This document shows, one piece after another, positions 30,659-42,332 of a stretch of 64,000 nucleotides of DNA. The translations under genes and the position numbers were made by a program. Within the stretch, counting starts at the first letter, position 1; the number at the start of each line of letters is the position of its first letter. The stretch is from assembly GCA_001972305.1 (NCBI GenBank), contig BDDD01000378.1, positions 72,996 to 136,995 of the forward strand. Reading direction: 5' to 3'. A model generated the notes under the pieces. That model ran no database searches, was not told the origin of the DNA, and saw only the letters and a list, made by a program, of their open reading frames with translations. Origin of the DNA: Cephalotus follicularis. Lineage: Eukaryota; Streptophyta; Magnoliopsida; Oxalidales; Cephalotaceae.

Positions 30659-32781
30659 GGACAGGTTGATAGATCCCAGAGGATGGATCGTCTCACCTGA
30701 AAAACCAACCAGTGGGGTTTTGACGGGCTTTAGTTGGTCTGCCGGTATCTTAACTGATCAAATACATGTTTGTACAAGATATCGGCCGAGCTGCCACTGT
30801 CTATGAGGATCCTCTTCATGGTAAAGAGTTCCACCAGAAGAGTCACCACCACTAGATCATCATGAGGAAGACGTACTCCCCCATAGTCCACCTCTGAGAA
30901 GGTTATCACCTCCTCGGCTCCTCCATTTCTGAGCCTTTTGCTGTGAGGAACTTGTTGCACAGAAAGAGACTGTCTCCCATAGGCCTTTCTTGCATTTGAG
31001 TGGTCGCCCCCTGATGCGACCCCTCCAGAGATGGTGTGGATGACACCTCTGGGTTGCTGCAGTTGCTGCTCCTCTTGCTGCCGAGGAGCCTCTTCTCTTC
31101 TCTGTTCCCTCCTTCCTTGAGGGGCATCTCTGTCCACATACTTGTGCAAGTGTCCCTTTCTAATCATATCCTCAATCTGATTTTTTAGTTGTCTGCACTC
31201 CTCTGTATCGTGCCCATGGTCATGATGATACCGGCAGTACTTCTCCACATTTCTGTTCTCTGTCGGGGTCCTCAGCTTCTCAGGCCACTGGAAAGGGACT
31301 TTATCTTGCTCCACAACAAGTATCCTGGTTCGTGTGTCCAAGAGGGGGGCAAAAGTGTTGTAAGATGGTATGGGTGCCCCACCCCTGGATGTGCCCTCTC
31401 GTCTGGAGAGCTTATGTCTGAGGTCTTCCTTGGACAAATCTGACCTCTCCTTCCTCTTCTCTCTCCTCTCTGGAGCATTTTGTGAATGCTCCCTTCTCTC
31501 CTCCTGGTGGCCAGACCAGGGTGTCTTTTGTTTCCTGGCCACCATCTCTTCCTCGGCATTGACATACCTCTCCGCCCTTTTCAGCAGGTCTGCCATGTCC
31601 TTGGCCGGTTTCTTCAGTAGAGAGAAGGTGAATGATGAGTTGCTCCTCAGCCCATTGTTCAAGGCTGCCAGAGCAAAGGACGGCTCCAGGTCTTTCACAG
31701 TGAGAGATTCCTTGTTGAACCTGGTGAGGTAGTCTCTCAGTGACTCATCTTTACCTTGCACCACGTTGATGAGATGGGTAGAGTTCCTCCTCTGCGTGGT
31801 GCTATTGAGGAACTTAGTCACGAACAATTCCGTAAACTGGTCGAAGCTCTTCACTGAATTCCTCGCCAAGGTGAAATACCATGACTGGGCAGCTCCAATC
31901 AAGGTCACTGGGAATCCTCGGCAAAGCATGGCGTCTGAGGCCTGATACATCCACATAGCCTGAATATAGGTGCGCACATGCTGGATGGGGTCCGTGGACC
32001 CATCGTACTTATCAAGACTTGGGTTTCAAAACCCGCTAGGGACTTGCTCGGCCATGATCTTGGCCGTGAAGGGGTGTGCGTTGATATTTCGCACCTTGGA
32101 TAGGTGCCCCCTGTGTTATTCCACTCCTCGGAACCTCCTTTCCAGGTCAGCAAGCCTTCTATCCACTTCTTTCTCCACCTCTTCTATGTTCCTAACTCTT
32201 CTAGAAACATGTGATCTTCCAGCCATTGAGGCTGGGGGATTGACTCTGCTTCCTCGGACCGTGCCAGCTCTGTGCGGAGCATTGGAGCGCGCTTGTGCCT
32301 CCTCTGCTTCCCTGGCCTCATGCCGAGGATCCACATCCATGGCCTGGAGCTGAGGGTGCACTCTCCTGGGATCATTGGGGTGATCCCTAGCGGTCGAGGA
32401 CTCAGCTCTCTGAGATGCATTGATCTCAGGCATCCTTCCCAGGGGATTGTTGTCCCCTAATCTCCTAAGGGGAAGTTCATCTCCCCTCAACGGGTTTCTC
32501 CTGGCACCTCATGGGTGTCGTTCCTCCACCTCCGGTTTTTGGGGACCAGAAACTCCTCGGACCACTTGCTGAGCAGGCCCGGCTTGTTGCTGTTGGTTGG
32601 CCAAAGTGGTGACCAAAATATCTGTGATACGCTCCATCCCTTGGAGCAACTGATTGAGTTGCTCCCCTGTAACGGGAGCTTGTTGTTGGGCCACTACTTG
32701 AACGGCTTCTGGGGGAGGAGCTGTGACCTCCTGTTGTTGGCTGCCAGTGGCTCCAACCAGGTTGTTCTTCCTCGGAGGCAT
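30659..32781 (-). pseudogene. gag: C: gag and protease N-terminus
   Basis: ATG at 32781 (MPPRKNNLVG) starts a Q-rich N-terminus. Stops occur near 32508, 32115 and 32026, all in one frame that otherwise continues 32781-30730. The 415-codon open part holds the gag core (WYFTLARNSVKSFDQFTELF, LAALNNGLRSNSSF), a single knuckle-like CRYHHDHGHDTEEC, and the protease active site ILIDSGSSADILY. A one-base shift near 30765 separates that site from the rest of the protease (frame of 30658). Gag would assemble the particle. Confidence 0.85.
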
Positions 32782-32806
32782 GGTTGTTAATGTCTTTTTG
32801 CTGCGT

Positions 32807-32826
32807 TTCCCACAGACGGCGCCAAC
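32807..32826 (-). promoter_or_regulatory. primer-binding site of C
   Basis: On minus TTGGCGCCGTCTGTGGGAA starts right after the 5' LTR end. This sequence is common in Tat/Ogre-type plant elements, where the primer has been proposed to be tRNA-Arg; I cannot verify the tRNA here. It differs from the tRNA-Met sites of B and D. Confidence 0.8.
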
Positions 32827-33780
32827 TGTTGATACATAAATCCTTCTCTCAACAGTATCCTACGTGGAGGACTTTTATTTGTTAAGAGAAACGCTAGTCA
32901 AGGATGCCTGGAGGAAGACTTCGATCTCTAATCCCTGCACAAAGTAACAAAATGGTGGAAAGTCCAGGAGGTTGTTCTCCCGGGGACACTCCGACGCTCA
33001 AGTTAGACAAAGTGCAGAGGAAATAAGGTTTTTTTGCAATGTAAAAATGGTTGACCTTTGTTCAGTCTGTTGAACTTGTATTTATAGTGGTGTTTTGTAA
33101 TGGTTTGAGCATGAAATTCGGAGGTTGTAGCTGTCCCCTAGGGAAATGCCGAGGATCTCGGTCATTCCCCTTGATCTCCGCCAGAAATGTCACTGTTTCC
33201 TTTGTTTGTAGTTGGTTATGACACTATCTCTTCATTTGGATAAGTGCAAATCCCAAGAAATCAGGTGGAGTCAATTCCCTTATCCCATAGATAAGGTAGA
33301 GGTCCTCCATTGCGGGACTGTAGAGGAAAGCTATTATGATACTGCTGTCGAGGTTATGGTCCTCTTGCTTTCCCCTTTTGCTCCTCAGTAGTGTGTGCTT
33401 AAGGTGCCAGGTCCTCTTTAATCCGAGGATGAAACCTTTTTGAATATGTCTGAGGAGGAGGTCCTTAGTTTCTGTTTAGTGGAGGGTGTGTCTCATGTTC
33501 CACGTCTGATAGGTAACCTGGGCAGAGGAAGTCCTCGGCCCCGGCACCCGGGATGAGGTCTTCTGACCCGAAGTCCGAGGAGGATCCTCGGACTTGATGT
33601 CTCAGTATGTTCTCTTCAAAAAATAATGGTTCTCGGCTCTGAGTCCGAGGAGGATGTCTTCTGCAATGTTAGCGTTCCACGGCATGACCTCCTATCGAGC
33701 TCCCAATCCCCTCTGGACAACTGGTCATGTCTGTAGTGGACACGTGTCCTTCTTAATATAAACAGATTTTTCCCCCATCA
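32827..33780 (-). repeat. 5' LTR of C
   Basis: 954 bp, TGTTGATACATA...CCCCCATCA on plus, TSD GGTAC following. TATAAATA on minus (33079-33086) is the likely promoter. Keeps the 11-bp inverted repeat at about 33571-33595. Confidence 0.95.
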
Positions 33781-34537
33781 GGTACTACACAAACAATCCC
33801 AAATACTGAATTTCTGAATTCTGACAATAACTAGAGTATACTCATACGCCTCAAAAGGATCCATATCCTATTCTCAGGATACATATTTAAAAAAGATGCC
33901 GTAGACCGATCACACCGCCACGGTAGGTGTCATGTCCTCCGTGCCAAAGAACATGCCTATGATACCTCATAGGTAGGGTTTTTCTCTGTATGTTATTATG
34001 CTAAAACTTTGTTTAATTCTAAAACAATTCTAAAGCATACTTATGTAAACTGTCTCCAGACATATCTGAAATTATTTAAAAAGAATCGTACTTTCATATC
34101 AAAATCAAATCAAAATCCGATCTGTATCTGAAATATAACATACTCCCTAAAGTTGAAGCCATGTCCAAACAATAACACATTTTCGATAACAGAAAATATG
34201 CATATCCATATCTGATGTAATAAAATTTATTTTAATAAGACTATTATCAAAACAAGAATATTTGTATCAAAATATGAGTTTTATTTCTAATAAAACCAGG
34301 AACATAAATCTGTTCAATAAAACATACAAAATCATCAATTAATGAAAGTTTAATCGAAGGAGTACCAAAGAACGAAGAATCCGTACCTTAGCAGGTCAAA
34401 AATCTAAACAATCTAGAATACCGGACAAAAGCACCCTAGAAGTGTCCTAAACTCCACCACGAATGATATTAAGACCTAAACATTTAAACCCAAACATCAC
34501 ATAACATAAAAAGAACAAAACCTCAAAATTGCCATAA
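33781..34537 (-). repeat. D 3' LTR, proximal remnant, cut at 34537
   Basis: Continues 22544-23179 after C and matches 44933-45687 of the 5' LTR up to ..TGCCATAAA. From there the D LTR should run on for about 1.15 kb with the TCGA clusters and then the polypurine tract, but sequence jumps to protease of the plus-strand element F. The donor-like TAAGGTACGG (minus) is at about 34381-34390. Confidence 0.9.
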
Positions 34538-34540
34538 ATG

Positions 34541-36170
34541 ATTTCATGATGCCAATCTTTTTCCTATGGATATGTATGATTTCGATGTTATTCTGGGGAT
34601 GGATTGGTTGGAGCGCCATCGGGCTACGATTGATTGTCATGCTCGGAGGGTTCTATTTGGAGATGTGGACCGACCTGATTTTGTTTATCAGGGTTCACGG
34701 CCTATGAAAGACGTCAAGATCATATCTGTTATGAAAGCTCAAAAGTTTGTAGCTAAGGGCGCCGAAGGGTTTCTAGCGGTTGTGAAGGATGTCTCAAAGG
34801 TTGAGCCTCACCTTGAAGATTATCCTGTGGTTAGGGAATTTTATGATGTGTTTCCGGAGGAGTTACCGGGTTTTCCACCGCAACAGGAAGTGGAGTTTAC
34901 CATTGAGCTCATTCCTGGGGCGGCACCTATATCTAAAGCACCTTATAGGATGGCACTGCTTGAGTTGCAAGAGCTGAAAGAGCAGTTGCAAGAGTGGTTA
35001 GATCGGGGTTTTATCCGGCCGAGTGTTTCGCCGTGGGGAGCTCCGATTTTGTTTGTGAAGAAGAAGGACGGATCTATGAGACTATGTATTGACTACAGAG
35101 AACTGAATCGGATCACTGTTCGAAATAAATACCCTTTACCTAGGATTGATGACCTATTTGATCAACTCCAAGGTGCACGGTATTTTTCTAAGATCGATTT
35201 GAGGTCTGGATATCATCAGTTGCGGATAAAAGATGAAGATGTGCCTAAGACCGCTTTCCGCACACGGTATGGTTATGAAATTTTGGTGATGCCGTTTGGG
35301 CTTAATAATGCACCGGCAGTTTTCATGGACCTTATGAATCGGGGAGTTTCTGGATCGGTTTGTGATCGTGTTCATCGATGATATCCTTGTGTATTCAAAA
35401 TCGAAGGAGGAACATGAAGATAAACTTCGTATAGTGCTTGGTATTCTGAGGAAGAATCAGCTATACGCAAAGTTTTTGAACTGTGAGTTCTGGTTGGAAC
35501 AAGTGGCGTTTTTAGGCCATGTGGTTACAGCGGAAGGGATTACTATGGATCCTGCTATGGTTGAAGCTATTACTAAATGGCCGAGACCTACTACAGTATT
35601 GGAAGTTAGGAGCTTTCTGGGTTTAGCTGGTTACTATAGGCGGTTCGTGGAAGGCTTCTCCTCTATAGCTTTGCCACTGACTCAGTTTATGAGAAAGGGA
35701 GCGAAGTTTGTGTGGAATGATGAACGGGAAGTAAGTTTCGAGAAGCTGAAGAACGATCTTGTGTCTGCACCGATTCTCAGTTTGCCTTCTGGGTCGGGAG
35801 GATACCAGATTTATAGTGATGCTTCTAAAAAGGGTTTGGGTTGTGTTCTGATGCAGCATGGTCATGTGATAGCATATGCTTCAAGACAGTTGAAGCCTTA
35901 TGTGATGAGTTACCCTACACATGATCTCGAGTTGGCGGCAGTTGTGTTTGCACTGAAGATTTGGAGACACTACTTGTATGGAGAAACTTGTGATGTCTTT
36001 ACTGATCATAAGAGTCTCAAGTACATCTTCACGCAAAAAAGAGTTGAATATGCGTCAGAGACGTTGGTTAGAGCTTCTGAAGGATTACGATATGAATATT
36101 CAGTACCACCTTGGTAAAGCAAACGTGGTAGCTGATGCTCTGAGTAGGAAGAGTTCTGGGAGTGTGGCGG
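34541..36170 (+). pseudogene. pol: F: protease end, RT and RNase H
   Basis: Three overlapping frames. 34566-35381 has [17 protein letters not shown] (late protease) and RT fingers [20 protein letters not shown]; a small deletion near 35350, next to the active site, shifts the frame. 35362-36117 has [21 protein letters not shown] and RNase [22 protein letters not shown] one-base insertion near 36040 moves the end ([23 protein letters not shown]) to the frame of 35978-36454. Catalytic motifs remain, but no continuous protein is possible. Confidence 0.85.
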
Positions 36171-37252
36171 CTTTGGTTACGCAGTCACATTTGATAGCTG
36201 ATATGGAGCGATTGGATTTGAATCTGTTTGTTCGGGGTTCAGATGGATATGTGGCTGGCATGAGTATGGAACCTACCCTTATATCTCGAATTAAGGTAGC
36301 TCAGAATGATGATGGTGAGCTTTGGGCCTTAGTTCAGAATGTCAAAAAGGGTAAACAGTTAGAGTTCGGCGTGGATGAGCATGGAGTGATTTGGTTGGGT
36401 AGTCGGTTATGTGTTCCGACATATACTTCTATCAGAGATGCTGTTTTATCTTAAGCGCATAGCTCTCCGTTCTCTATACATCCAAGTTCTACGAAAATGT
36501 ATAGGGACTTGAAGGAAAATCTCTGGTGGAGCGGAATGAAGAGGGATGTAGCAGATTTTGTCAGAAAATGTTTGGTATGTCAGCAGGTTAAGATCGAACA
36601 CCAGTGTGCTAGTGGTTTGTTACAACCCTTGGAAGTTCCGGTATGGAAATGGGAGAGTATTGCAATGGACTTTGTTGCAGGCTTGCCGAGAACTTATAGA
36701 AGAAACGATGCTATTTGGGTTATCGTGGATCGGTTGACCAAATCAGCTCATTTCTTGGCCATCTGAGAGGATTTTTCTGTGGACCGCTTGGCGGAAGTTT
36801 TCCAGTGGGAGATTGTGAGACTGCATGGGACTCCTGTATCTATTGTTTCGGATAGGGATCCCCATTTCACTTCATGGTTTTGGAAGGGATTTCAGAAAGC
36901 TTGGGGTACTAGGCTAAATTTCAGTACAGCTTTCCATCCACAGACAGATGGGCAGACAGAGAGGACCATTCAGACCTTAGAAGATATGTTGAGGTCTTGT
37001 GCTTTGGACTGGACTGTAAGCTGGGATGAGTATTTGAGCCTAGTGGAGTTCGCCTACAATAATAGTTGGCATGTTAGTATTCGTATGGCTCCGTTTGAAG
37101 CTCTTTATGGGAGGAAATGTCGAGCTCCGACATGCTGGGATGAAGTCGGAGAAAGGGTTATCGAGGGACCAGAGCTAGTACGACTCACTACTGAAAAAGT
37201 GGCTATCGTAAGGGAGAGATTGAAGACGTCCGATGGAATTCAAAGTAGGTGA
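36171..37252 (+). pseudogene. pol: F: integrase
   Basis: Frame of 35978 ends at TAA 36452-36454 where D has a Glu codon. The rest shows zinc-finger half CLVCQQVKIEH, Asp in IAMDFVAGLP, a TGA at about 36765, Asp in IVSDRDPHFT, and Glu in FHPQTDGQTERTIQ, then YNNSWHVSIRMAPFEALYGR. Near 37235 about 60 bp are missing compared with B, which drops the segment before the [16 protein letters not shown] block and changes frame. Confidence 0.85.
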
Positions 37253-37664
37253 ACATGTGTTCTTAAAAGTTTCACCTTGGAAAGGCGTCCGATGGTTCGG
37301 ACTGAAAGGAAAGTTGAGTCCTCGGTTTATAGGACCATTTGAGATTCTGGAGAGGGTTGGCGCAGTTGCTTATCGATTAGCTTTGCCTCCACAGCTATCT
37401 CATGTTCATGATGTGTTCCATGTGTCCTTGTTAAGGGGTTATCAGTATCATCCCCTACATGTGGTCCACTATCCTTTGGACAGCATTCGGGAGGATTTAT
37501 CTTATGATGAGGAGGCGGAGGCTATTTTGGATCGACAGGAGCAGGTTACGCGTAGCAAGACCGTTCCGTTTGTGAAGGTGTTATGGAAGAACCATCCCGA
37601 ACGTGAGGCTACTTGGGAGATCGAGGAGCACATTCGGGAACGATACCCTCGTTTGTTCGTTTAA
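37233..37664 (+). pseudogene. pol: F: INT C-terminus and chromodomain-like tail
   Basis: 143 open codons: FLKVSPWKG, the [19 protein letters not shown] block, [11 protein letters not shown], then [20 protein letters not shown] and [10 protein letters not shown] to TAA. The tail is the short chromodomain-like segment of Tekay/Del chromoviruses, without the full aromatic cage of canonical chromodomains. It is the cleanest copy of this domain in the window. Confidence 0.85.
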
Positions 37665-37705
37665 GGTATGTGTATGTTAAGATTTCGGGACAAAATCTTC
37701 TTTTT

Positions 37706-37717
37706 AGGGGGGGTGGA
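37706..37717 (+). promoter_or_regulatory. polypurine tract of F
   Basis: AGGGGGGGTGGA right before the LTR start TGTAATACCC, nearly the same as in B. The 40 bp between the pol stop and this tract show nothing else. Confidence 0.9.
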
Positions 37718-40335
37718 TGTAATACCCTGCTTACCTGTACGTATTTTTCTTACGGATTTTATTTGTTTCGTTTATGTATTTGTCCGGTTTATGTTTCGTT
37801 TATGTTTTGGGCTGACTGATACCAGCCTTAATTTTGGGTTTGTTAGTATGGACTTTTCGGCTTGGGTAAATTAGTTATATTATTATTATTATTATCATTA
37901 ATCCCATAAATTAATTTTAAAAGCCTTTTTAAAATATTATCTTTTATTTTTAATCTTTCCTTTTCTTTATTTTTCCTTTCCTTTTATTTTTCCATTTTTA
38001 TTTTCTCTCAAACTCCTCTTCTTTCCCATTTTAGTTTATTTTGCTATATATGTGAGGCCATGCATTGAGTCGGCTGCCTCTCTCTTCTTGTGTGTTGCCA
38101 CTGCCGAAATTGCTGTGCATTAAGGGCTGTGATTTTCATGTTTCTTACTCCATCAATAAGGTTGGTTTCATCAAAGGTTCAATTTAGAATTGTTTTATGG
38201 TTAACTGCATAGCATTGTCAAAGTTTTGAATGTGTATTCTTTCCCCTTTGATTCTGTCGAACAGCTTGTTCTTCTCCTGTTTGTGCCATCATTGCAGGTT
38301 AGTTTGTTGCCTACTGTGATAATTATGTATTGATGTTATCCAGAAATCGTTATGCTATGCATGAGTTGCTAGAAATTGCTAGAAAAGGAGTAGTTTTGAT
38401 TTCTACCTCTTGTTTTCTGTCAATAATAATTCTTGTGGTTGTAACGATCTGTAGACACATAGGATATGCTATGTAACCTGGCTTTGATGCATGTAAACAT
38501 GATAAGTGGACAGAATTGAATCGAGTATTGGTATTCCATGGTTTAAAGTCCCTATCACATTGAAAGAATTTTTTGTCAACATGCCTTTGTCAAATTCTGT
38601 GTTGTAACAATGTTTTACAAGTCATATGAAGTTGTTTTGCATGTTGGTAACCTTCTGGTGTCGAAAAATCCAAGTCTTGGTTGCTGAAATTGCACAAATC
38701 GCATTGAACTGCTGTTCTGATACCCAGAACAGTCGACTGCCCATATGAACAAGTCGACTGTCTAGTTGAGTAGTCGACTGCATTGTGCAAACAGTCGACT
38801 GTCTTGTGTTGAGTAGTCGACTGGACCCCTGATCCAGTCGACTATCTGCAAGTCCAGGTTGAGTAGTCGACTGGCCCTGTCGTGTAGTCGACTGCCATTC
38901 CATGTTAGTCGACTGGATTTTTGAAACAGTCGGATGGTTTGTCCTGTAAACTTCTGTTTTCATCCGTTTATTCTTCGGATGATCCGGGTCTATCGTAAAC
39001 ATCATTATGATTCTGTTTTATGCTCAAAATGAATTTTTGACCCTTATATGAATGTTTTCGTATTGTATAGATTGTTGTGCTACGTGGGACTTTTAAATTA
39101 TCAGTTATTCGTAAGCTTATCTGTGATCGCATAAGGTACGGATTCTTCGTTCCTTGACACATTCTTACTGTTTCAGTTCTGTTTGAGATTGAATACAGAT
39201 GTTGGTTTTGTTATCAGTCGGTTTTATGAATATGCTCCCTTTTGGTTTATGAATTCCGTATATTTGGGTTTTTGGAAATAAAGTCATTTGATATTTTATG
39301 AAGTAAATATTCTGACTTTATGAAATCAGTTATGATGTGTTTACGATATGTTATGCAATCATCTCTTTATTGTGAAATTAAATGAGTTGATTTTTCTGAT
39401 TATGAAAGTATGTGAACTTATATCGTTTGAGAACGATTATGATAATGTTTTGGGAAACTTTTTCTATGTGTTTTAAATGATTTGATGAAATCATAGTTTT
39501 GAAATGGTGATATGCTGAGCTTTTTATAACCACCTATGGGGGTACCATAGGCATGCTGTGAGCCTGGCACGGGGCCATGACACTTTCCGTAACGATGTGA
39601 TTCGTTTACGGCGTCTCTCAGGGATATCCTTAGATAGGATTTGGGATAGAGGCGTATGGATCGATCCTAGTTATATGTTATTGGGGTATGTTTTGGGATA
39701 TGGGAATTGTATGTGTAGTGCCGTATACTGCAATTCCATTTGGCAACGTGGGTGTCGCGAACCCCTTGCTATTATATGATATGTTATGGGTTTTGGTGCT
39801 CAGTTATTAATCCTATGTTTTGGAAAGGTACATTTTATGGTTTCAAGTTATGAACTTGGTTTAAATGTTTTGCCGTGGGCATTTATAAAACATGTTTAAA
39901 TTATTTTATTGCTTAAGATTTCAGTTTTAATGTACTTTTGGAAATCTTTCTGCTTTAAAATAGTATTTACTGTTTTATATTCTATATCCATACTGAGGTT
40001 TGCTCAGCCGCGTTTTTGTTTCCATGCGGCAGGTTATCAGGAGCAAAGGGGCAATGTGTGATGAGAGTGACTCCCATATGTCTGAGGATCGTCTTATAGC
40101 AGATCCCTTTATGTTTATGTGGTCATAGTGGAACCCGATAATTAAACAATGTGTTATTTCAGTTTATGACTTTTGGATTTCGAATAAGTTTCTGTTTATG
40201 ATCAGTTTCGATATATTATTGGTTATGCTTTAAACCATCATGTTTTTAATAAAGATGAACTTTTTAATACGTTATGTCATGATAAGTTTCCGTTATATGC
40301 ACCTGTGGCGACTCCCACAGATCGGGGGTGTTACA
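37718..40335 (+). repeat. 3' LTR of F
   Basis: 2618 bp, TGTAATACCCTG...GGGGGTGTTACA. The right 700 bp are the reverse complement of the D LTR start (22544-23160), including a block with TTTGCTCAGCCGCG near 40000. The first 1 kb is clearly diverged from the D LTR. A CTATATATG at 38044-38052 may be the TATA box, and TAAGGTACGG at 39133-39142 equals the donor-like site of D. Confidence 0.9.
38730..38938. repeat. TCGA-palindrome cluster of the CAGTCGACTG type
   Basis: Nine GTCGACT-containing copies (CAGTCGACTG and AGTCGACTGG forms) plus one decayed CAGTCGGATGG within 210 bp. The arms differ from the GACGTC arms elsewhere, but the GTCGAC core and the inverted-repeat design are the same. Located downstream of the possible TATA box at 38044. 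Confidence 0.9.
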
Positions 40336-41147
40336 TGGATGGTCCTCTCCGACTGTCCATCTGTCTGTGGGTGAAAAGCTGTACTGAAATTGAGCCGTGT
40401 TCCCCAAGCTTTTTGGAATCCCTTCCAAAATCTAGACGTGAAACGAGGATCCCTATCCGAAACAATGCATACAGGTGTCCCATGTAGTCTCACAATCTCT
40501 TGCTGGAAAACTTCCGCCAACCGATCTTCAGAAAATTTCTCTTGGATAGCCAAGAAATGTGCCGATTTAGTCAAACGATCCACCACTACCCAGATGGTAT
40601 CATTCCTCTTGAATGTCCTTGGCAATCTAGTAACAAAGTCCATTGCTATGCTCTCCCATTTCCAAACTGGAACCTCCAAGGGCTGTAACAAACCACTGGC
40701 TCGTTGGTGCTCAATCTTAACCTGCTGACAGATCAAACACCTCCCAACATACTCTGCAACATCCCTTTTCATTCCATTCCACTAGAAATTCCGCTTCAAG
40801 TGCCTACACATTTTTGTAGAACCTAGATGTATAGAGAACAGAGAACTGTGCACCTCTGACAAAACAACATCTCTGATAGTAGTATCCGCAGGCACACACA
40901 ACCGACTACCCAACCAAATCACTCAATGTTCATCCACCCGGAACTCTGACTGTTTACCCTCATCAACATTCTGGATTAACGCCCATAGTTCACCATCATC
41001 ACTCTGAGTCTCCTTAATCTGAGATATAAGGGTAGGCTCTATACTCATACTAGCCATATAACCTCCAGAACCACGAACAAACAAATTCAAATCCAAACGC
41101 TCCATATCTGCTATCAACTGCAAATGAGTAAACAAAGAAGCTACACT
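40336..41147 (-). pseudogene. pol: D: integrase, truncated by F
   Basis: Minus frame 40772-40336 shows CLICQQVKIEH, IAMDFVTRLP, IVSDRDPRFT and FHPQTDGQSERTI, then breaks at the LTR of F. Thus all three catalytic residues are present but the rest of the core and the C-terminus are missing. Upstream spacer 41135-40923 ([15 protein letters not shown]) is cut by stops near 40921 and 40783. Confidence 0.9.
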
Positions 41148-42332
41148 TCAAAAACTCTTTCTACTCAAAGCATCAGCTACCACATTTGCTTTACCGGGGT
41201 GGTACTGAATATTCAGGTCATAGTCCTTCAAAAGCTCCAACCATCTCCTCTGTCGCATATTCAATTCCTTTTGCGTGAAGATGGACTTGAGACTCTTATG
41301 ATCAATGAAAACATCACAAGTTTCTTCATACAAATAGTGCCTCCAGATTTTCAACGCAAAAACCAAAGCTGCTAACTCCAGATCATGTGCAGGATAGTTC
41401 ACTTCATAAGGCTTCAACTGTCTTAAAGCATAAGCTATCACATGACCGTGCTGCATAAGAACACATCCCAAACCCTTCTTGGAAGCATCGCTGTAAATCT
41501 GGTATCCCCTTGACCTAGACGGTAACTGAAGAATTGGTGCAGATACCAGACCGTTCTTCAATTTCTCAAAACTTGCTTCCCTTTCTTTGTTCCACACAAA
41601 CTTGGCCCCTTTTCTTAAAAGTTGTGTTAGTGGCAAGGCTATGGAGGATAAGTCTTCCACAAACCGTCTATAGTAGCCAGCCAGACCCAAAAACCTCCTA
41701 ACTTTCGTTACTGTAGTAGGCCTCGGCCATTTGGTAATAGCCTCAACCTTAGCAGGATCTACACTAATACCATATGTTGTAACCACATGGCCTAAAAATG
41801 TTACCTGCTCCAACCAAAATTCACACTTCGAAAACTTCGCATAAAGCTGATTCTTCCTCAAAATACCCAGCACTATCCGAAGTTGAGCTTCATGTCCTTC
41901 TCTCGACTTGGAATACATAAGGATGTCATCAATGAACACAATCACAAACTTGTCCAAGTATTCATGAAACACCCGATTCATCAGATCCATAAAGATTGCC
42001 GGTGCATTTGTAAGTCCAAATGGCATCACCAGAAATTCATAATGTCTGTACCGTGTACGAAAAGCAGTCTTAGCTATATCTTCATCTTTCACCCGTAGCT
42101 GATGATAACCCGATCTCAAATCGATCTTAGAAAAATACTGTGCACCTTCTAGTTGATCAAAAAGGTCATCAATCCTAGGAAAAGGGTATTTATTTGTAAT
42201 AGTGATCCGATTAAGATCTTTGTAGTCTATGCACAATCTCATAGACTCGTCCTTCTTCCTAACAAAAAGAACCGGAGCTCCCCACGGTGAAACACTAGGC
42301 CGGATAAAACCCCGATCCAATAATTCTTGTAA
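41148..42332 (-). pseudogene. pol: D: RT and RNase H
   Basis: 390 open codons (42320-41148): [40 protein letters not shown], active site [21 protein letters not shown], then RNase [21 protein letters not shown] and [14 protein letters not shown]. Domain motifs look intact. It is separated from the protease part by one TAG near 42330, so it lies in a broken polyprotein. Confidence 0.9.

Larger units (their letters stand above)
23180..33780 (-). mobile_element. complete Tat-like Ty3/gypsy element C
   Basis: A 10.6-kb element inside the 3' LTR of D with exact GGTAC duplications (23175-23179, 33781-33785). LTRs are 952 and 954 bp, TGTTGATACA...CCCCCATCA on plus. I count about seven substitutions plus one indel in the first 225 bp, slightly fewer than in B or D, in line with a later insertion. 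Order on minus: gag, PR, RT, RNase H, second RNase H, INT; an antisense gene fills the space between INT and the 3' LTR. Dual RNase H and extra ORFs are hallmarks of Tat elements. Confidence 0.95.
34538..40335 (+). mobile_element. 5'-truncated chromovirus F, inserted in D
   Basis: Plus-strand copy of the same family as D, lacking 5' LTR, gag and half of the protease. It keeps PR end, RT, RNase H, INT, chromodomain-like tail, polypurine tract and 3' LTR. The right border with D integrase (40335/40336) falls inside the codons after the catalytic Glu, and TGGAT (40336-40340) would be its TSD; the partner copy is lost with the 5' end. The left border (about 34538) is a deletion junction with the D LTR. 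Confidence 0.85.

Noticed and set aside
32116..32490. Several open frames on both strands around the gag start of C
   Set aside because: Only the minus frame that continues into the gag core is credible; others are shadows in GC-richer sequence.
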